This document shows, piece by piece, positions 63,021 to 64,000 of a DNA stretch of 64,000 bases (position 1 is its first letter; every line of letters begins with the position of its first letter). This stretch comes from Phyllobacterium lublinensis (GTDB taxonomy: Bacteria > Pseudomonadota > Alphaproteobacteria > Rhizobiales > Rhizobiaceae). The translations under genes and the position numbers were made by a program. A model generated the notes under the pieces. It made no database searches. It saw only the letters and a list, made by a program, of their open reading frames with translations, and was not told the origin of the DNA. The stretch is taken from NCBI RefSeq assembly GCF_020164435.1, contig NZ_JAIUDQ010000010.1:1-64000 (forward strand), read 5' to 3'.

Positions 63021-63512
63021 ATGGCATCATCTCGAATGACGGCCCTGTTGGCCATGCTGGCTGTAGCAGGATGGCAGAACAGAGATAAGCTTGGTGAACT
63101 CTTGGGGCAGGTCACTGGACAAAAAGCTGGCAACCCTCAGAATGAACCAAATCCCGATGTCAGTACCGCATCAAGTGATGCCGGAGGGCTTGGCGGTCTG
63201 TTGGGTGGGTTATTTGGGGGCGGCGGCACCCAAGGCGTTTCCGGAGGACTTGGAGAATTGCTGGAAAGCTTCACCGGCAGCGGGAACCGCGATGTGGCAG
63301 ATTCATGGGTTCAGACTGGGCCTAACAAACCCGTGGAAACGACGCAGATTTCCGACGCGCTTGGATCCGATGTCATCGATCAACTCGCAGGCCAGACGGG
63401 TCTTTCGAGAGACGAACTATTGACCAGGTTGAAGGCTGTTTTGCCGACCGCTGTGGACAAATTGACACCGCAGGGTCGGGTGCCGACCCAGGATGAAACG
63501 TCGCAGTGGTAG
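63021..63512 (+). CDS. YidB-like protein (DUF937)
   Basis: A 163-residue protein with GGGAGG before the ATG. The N-terminal helix (MTALLAMLAVAGWQNRDKLG) is followed by a Gly-rich linker (GGLGGLLGGLFGGGGTQG). The C-terminal YidB/DUF937 domain follows: GSGNRDVADSWVQTGPNKPV, ALGSDVIDQLAGQTGLSRDE, LLTRLKAVLPTAVDKLTPQG. YidB proteins are widespread, with no settled function. The next gene lies 52 nt downstream and is a small membrane stress protein. Confidence 0.88.
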   Translation: MASSRMTALLAMLAVAGWQNRDKLGELLGQVTGQKAGNPQNEPNPDVSTASSDAGGLGGLLGGLFGGGGTQGVSGGLGELLESFTGSGNRDVADSWVQTGPNKPVETTQISDALGSDVIDQLAGQTGLSRDELLTRLKAVLPTAVDKLTPQGRVPTQDETSQW

Positions 63513-63564
63513 TCGCCAATACCACGCTTGTCATTGCAGATCTGATTTTGTCGAGGATGGATCG

Positions 63565-63837
63565 ATGGGTATCGTTTGGACAATTATAATTGGAGCGGTC
63601 GTTGGGACTATAGCGAAGTTTATCGTTCCCGGTTCCCGGAGTGAGCCAATCGGCTTCGTTCTGACAGCCATTCTCGGGATCGTCGGGGCGATGGTTGCCA
63701 CTTTTCTCGGACAATCGTTGGGCTGGTATCAGTCCGGCGAAGGCGCAGGCCTCATCGGAGGAATTGTCGGAGCGGTCATCGTCCTGTTGGCTTGGGGCTA
63801 TTTTGCGGCCCGACGCGGCGCTACGCCACCTGTTTAG
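63565..63837 (+). CDS. YeaQ/YmgE (GlsB) family membrane protein
   Basis: A 90-residue protein from MGIVWTIIIGAVVGTIAKFI; the open frame upstream is unrelated. It has three hydrophobic glycine-zipper helices (about residues 4-20, 30-48, 62-82), the transglycosylase-associated/YeaQ pattern (VLTAILGIVGAMVATFLGQ, EGAGLIGGIVGAVIVLLAWG). Members are induced by general stress and sit in the inner membrane. It probably shares a transcript with the YidB-like gene. Confidence 0.9.
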   Translation: MGIVWTIIIGAVVGTIAKFIVPGSRSEPIGFVLTAILGIVGAMVATFLGQSLGWYQSGEGAGLIGGIVGAVIVLLAWGYFAARRGATPPV

Positions 63838-63885
63838 CCTCGTTCGGCGACAGTTGGGGGTGGACTGAAAGACTGACCACCTGCT

Positions 63886-64000
63886 TCATCCTTTCGCAGC
63901 TTCCATGAACTCATAGCGCTCCATAGGATAGTATTGGTAATCGCCGCTCCCGATCTCAGCGAGGACGATATATTTGTCTCCCGATTTCTCCTGCTTTAGA
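63886..64000 (-). CDS. C-terminal part of a gene truncated by the window edge
   Basis: The minus strand enters at 64000 and reads LKQEKSGDKYIVLAEIGSGD, YQYYPMERYEFMEAAKG to a TGA at 63886-63888. The composition is protein-like, and the gene is convergent with the YeaQ-like gene. Too little is visible to name a family. Confidence 0.6.
   Translation of the reverse strand, partial: LKQEKSGDKYIVLAEIGSGDYQYYPMERYEFMEAAKG

Overview
The window looks like part of a Hyphomicrobiales (Rhizobiales) alphaproteobacterial genome from the Brucella/Ochrobactrum/Phyllobacterium/Mesorhizobium group. This rests on GC-rich coding sequence, short tightly overlapping operons of catabolic ABC-transporter genes, rhizobial-type palindromic intergenic repeats, and a pair resembling the Sinorhizobium bgsBA glucan-synthesis genes. 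The genus cannot be fixed from sequence alone.

1-7.2 kb: a membrane-associated alpha/beta-hydrolase-like gene ending at a 267-bp MITE-like element, then a MaoC dehydratase, an Hsp70/YegD-like ATPase, a divergent LysR / aldo-keto reductase pair, and a GndA-type 6-phosphogluconate dehydrogenase.

7.6-18.7 kb: one tightly packed operon of eleven genes: GntR regulator, DapA-family lyase, aldehyde dehydrogenase, FAD amine/D-amino-acid oxidase, a glycine-betaine-type ABC importer (binding protein, ATPase, two permeases), a proline-racemase-superfamily enzyme, a ProC-like reductase and a GlxA-type AraC regulator. The enzyme set matches the 4-hydroxyproline to 2-oxoglutarate route, but the importer is of the quaternary-amine type and the racemase homologue has Gly where the second catalytic Cys should be. 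This is the most likely place for undescribed biochemistry.

18.7-26.2 kb: a sulfatase remnant, a proline-rich autotransporter-like outer membrane protein, and a three-gene exopolysaccharide operon (membrane-fusion protein, periplasmic alpha/alpha-barrel protein, processive GT2 synthase) resembling bgsBA with an extra gene between the two.

26.3-32.5 kb: a uronate-type catabolic locus (GntR, ALDH, sugar ABC importer, KduI). 32.6-40.8 kb: cspA, a class III cyclase/TolB/TPR protein, a three-gene glycan cluster on the minus strand and a small lipoprotein.

40.8-58 kb: an accessory, decayed region. It holds an AraC regulator, broken TPR and gp37-like (DUF5131) genes (the latter with a ~73-bp internal inversion), an RTX protein with 144-bp tandem repeats beside an intact type I secretion ABC/HlyD pair, a decayed adhesin, an integrase with a premature stop, a ParB fragment, an excisionase-like gene, a second broken integrase, two tRNA 3'-end remnants that could be attachment sites, and a TetR-integrase chimera. 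An ArsR/SRPBCC pair follows.

58-64 kb: two Rnk/GreA-C-like genes with a short ORF between them, a small zinc-ribbon ORF, a CSS-motif EAL phosphodiesterase, a YidB-like protein, a YeaQ-like membrane protein, and the end of a gene running off the right edge.
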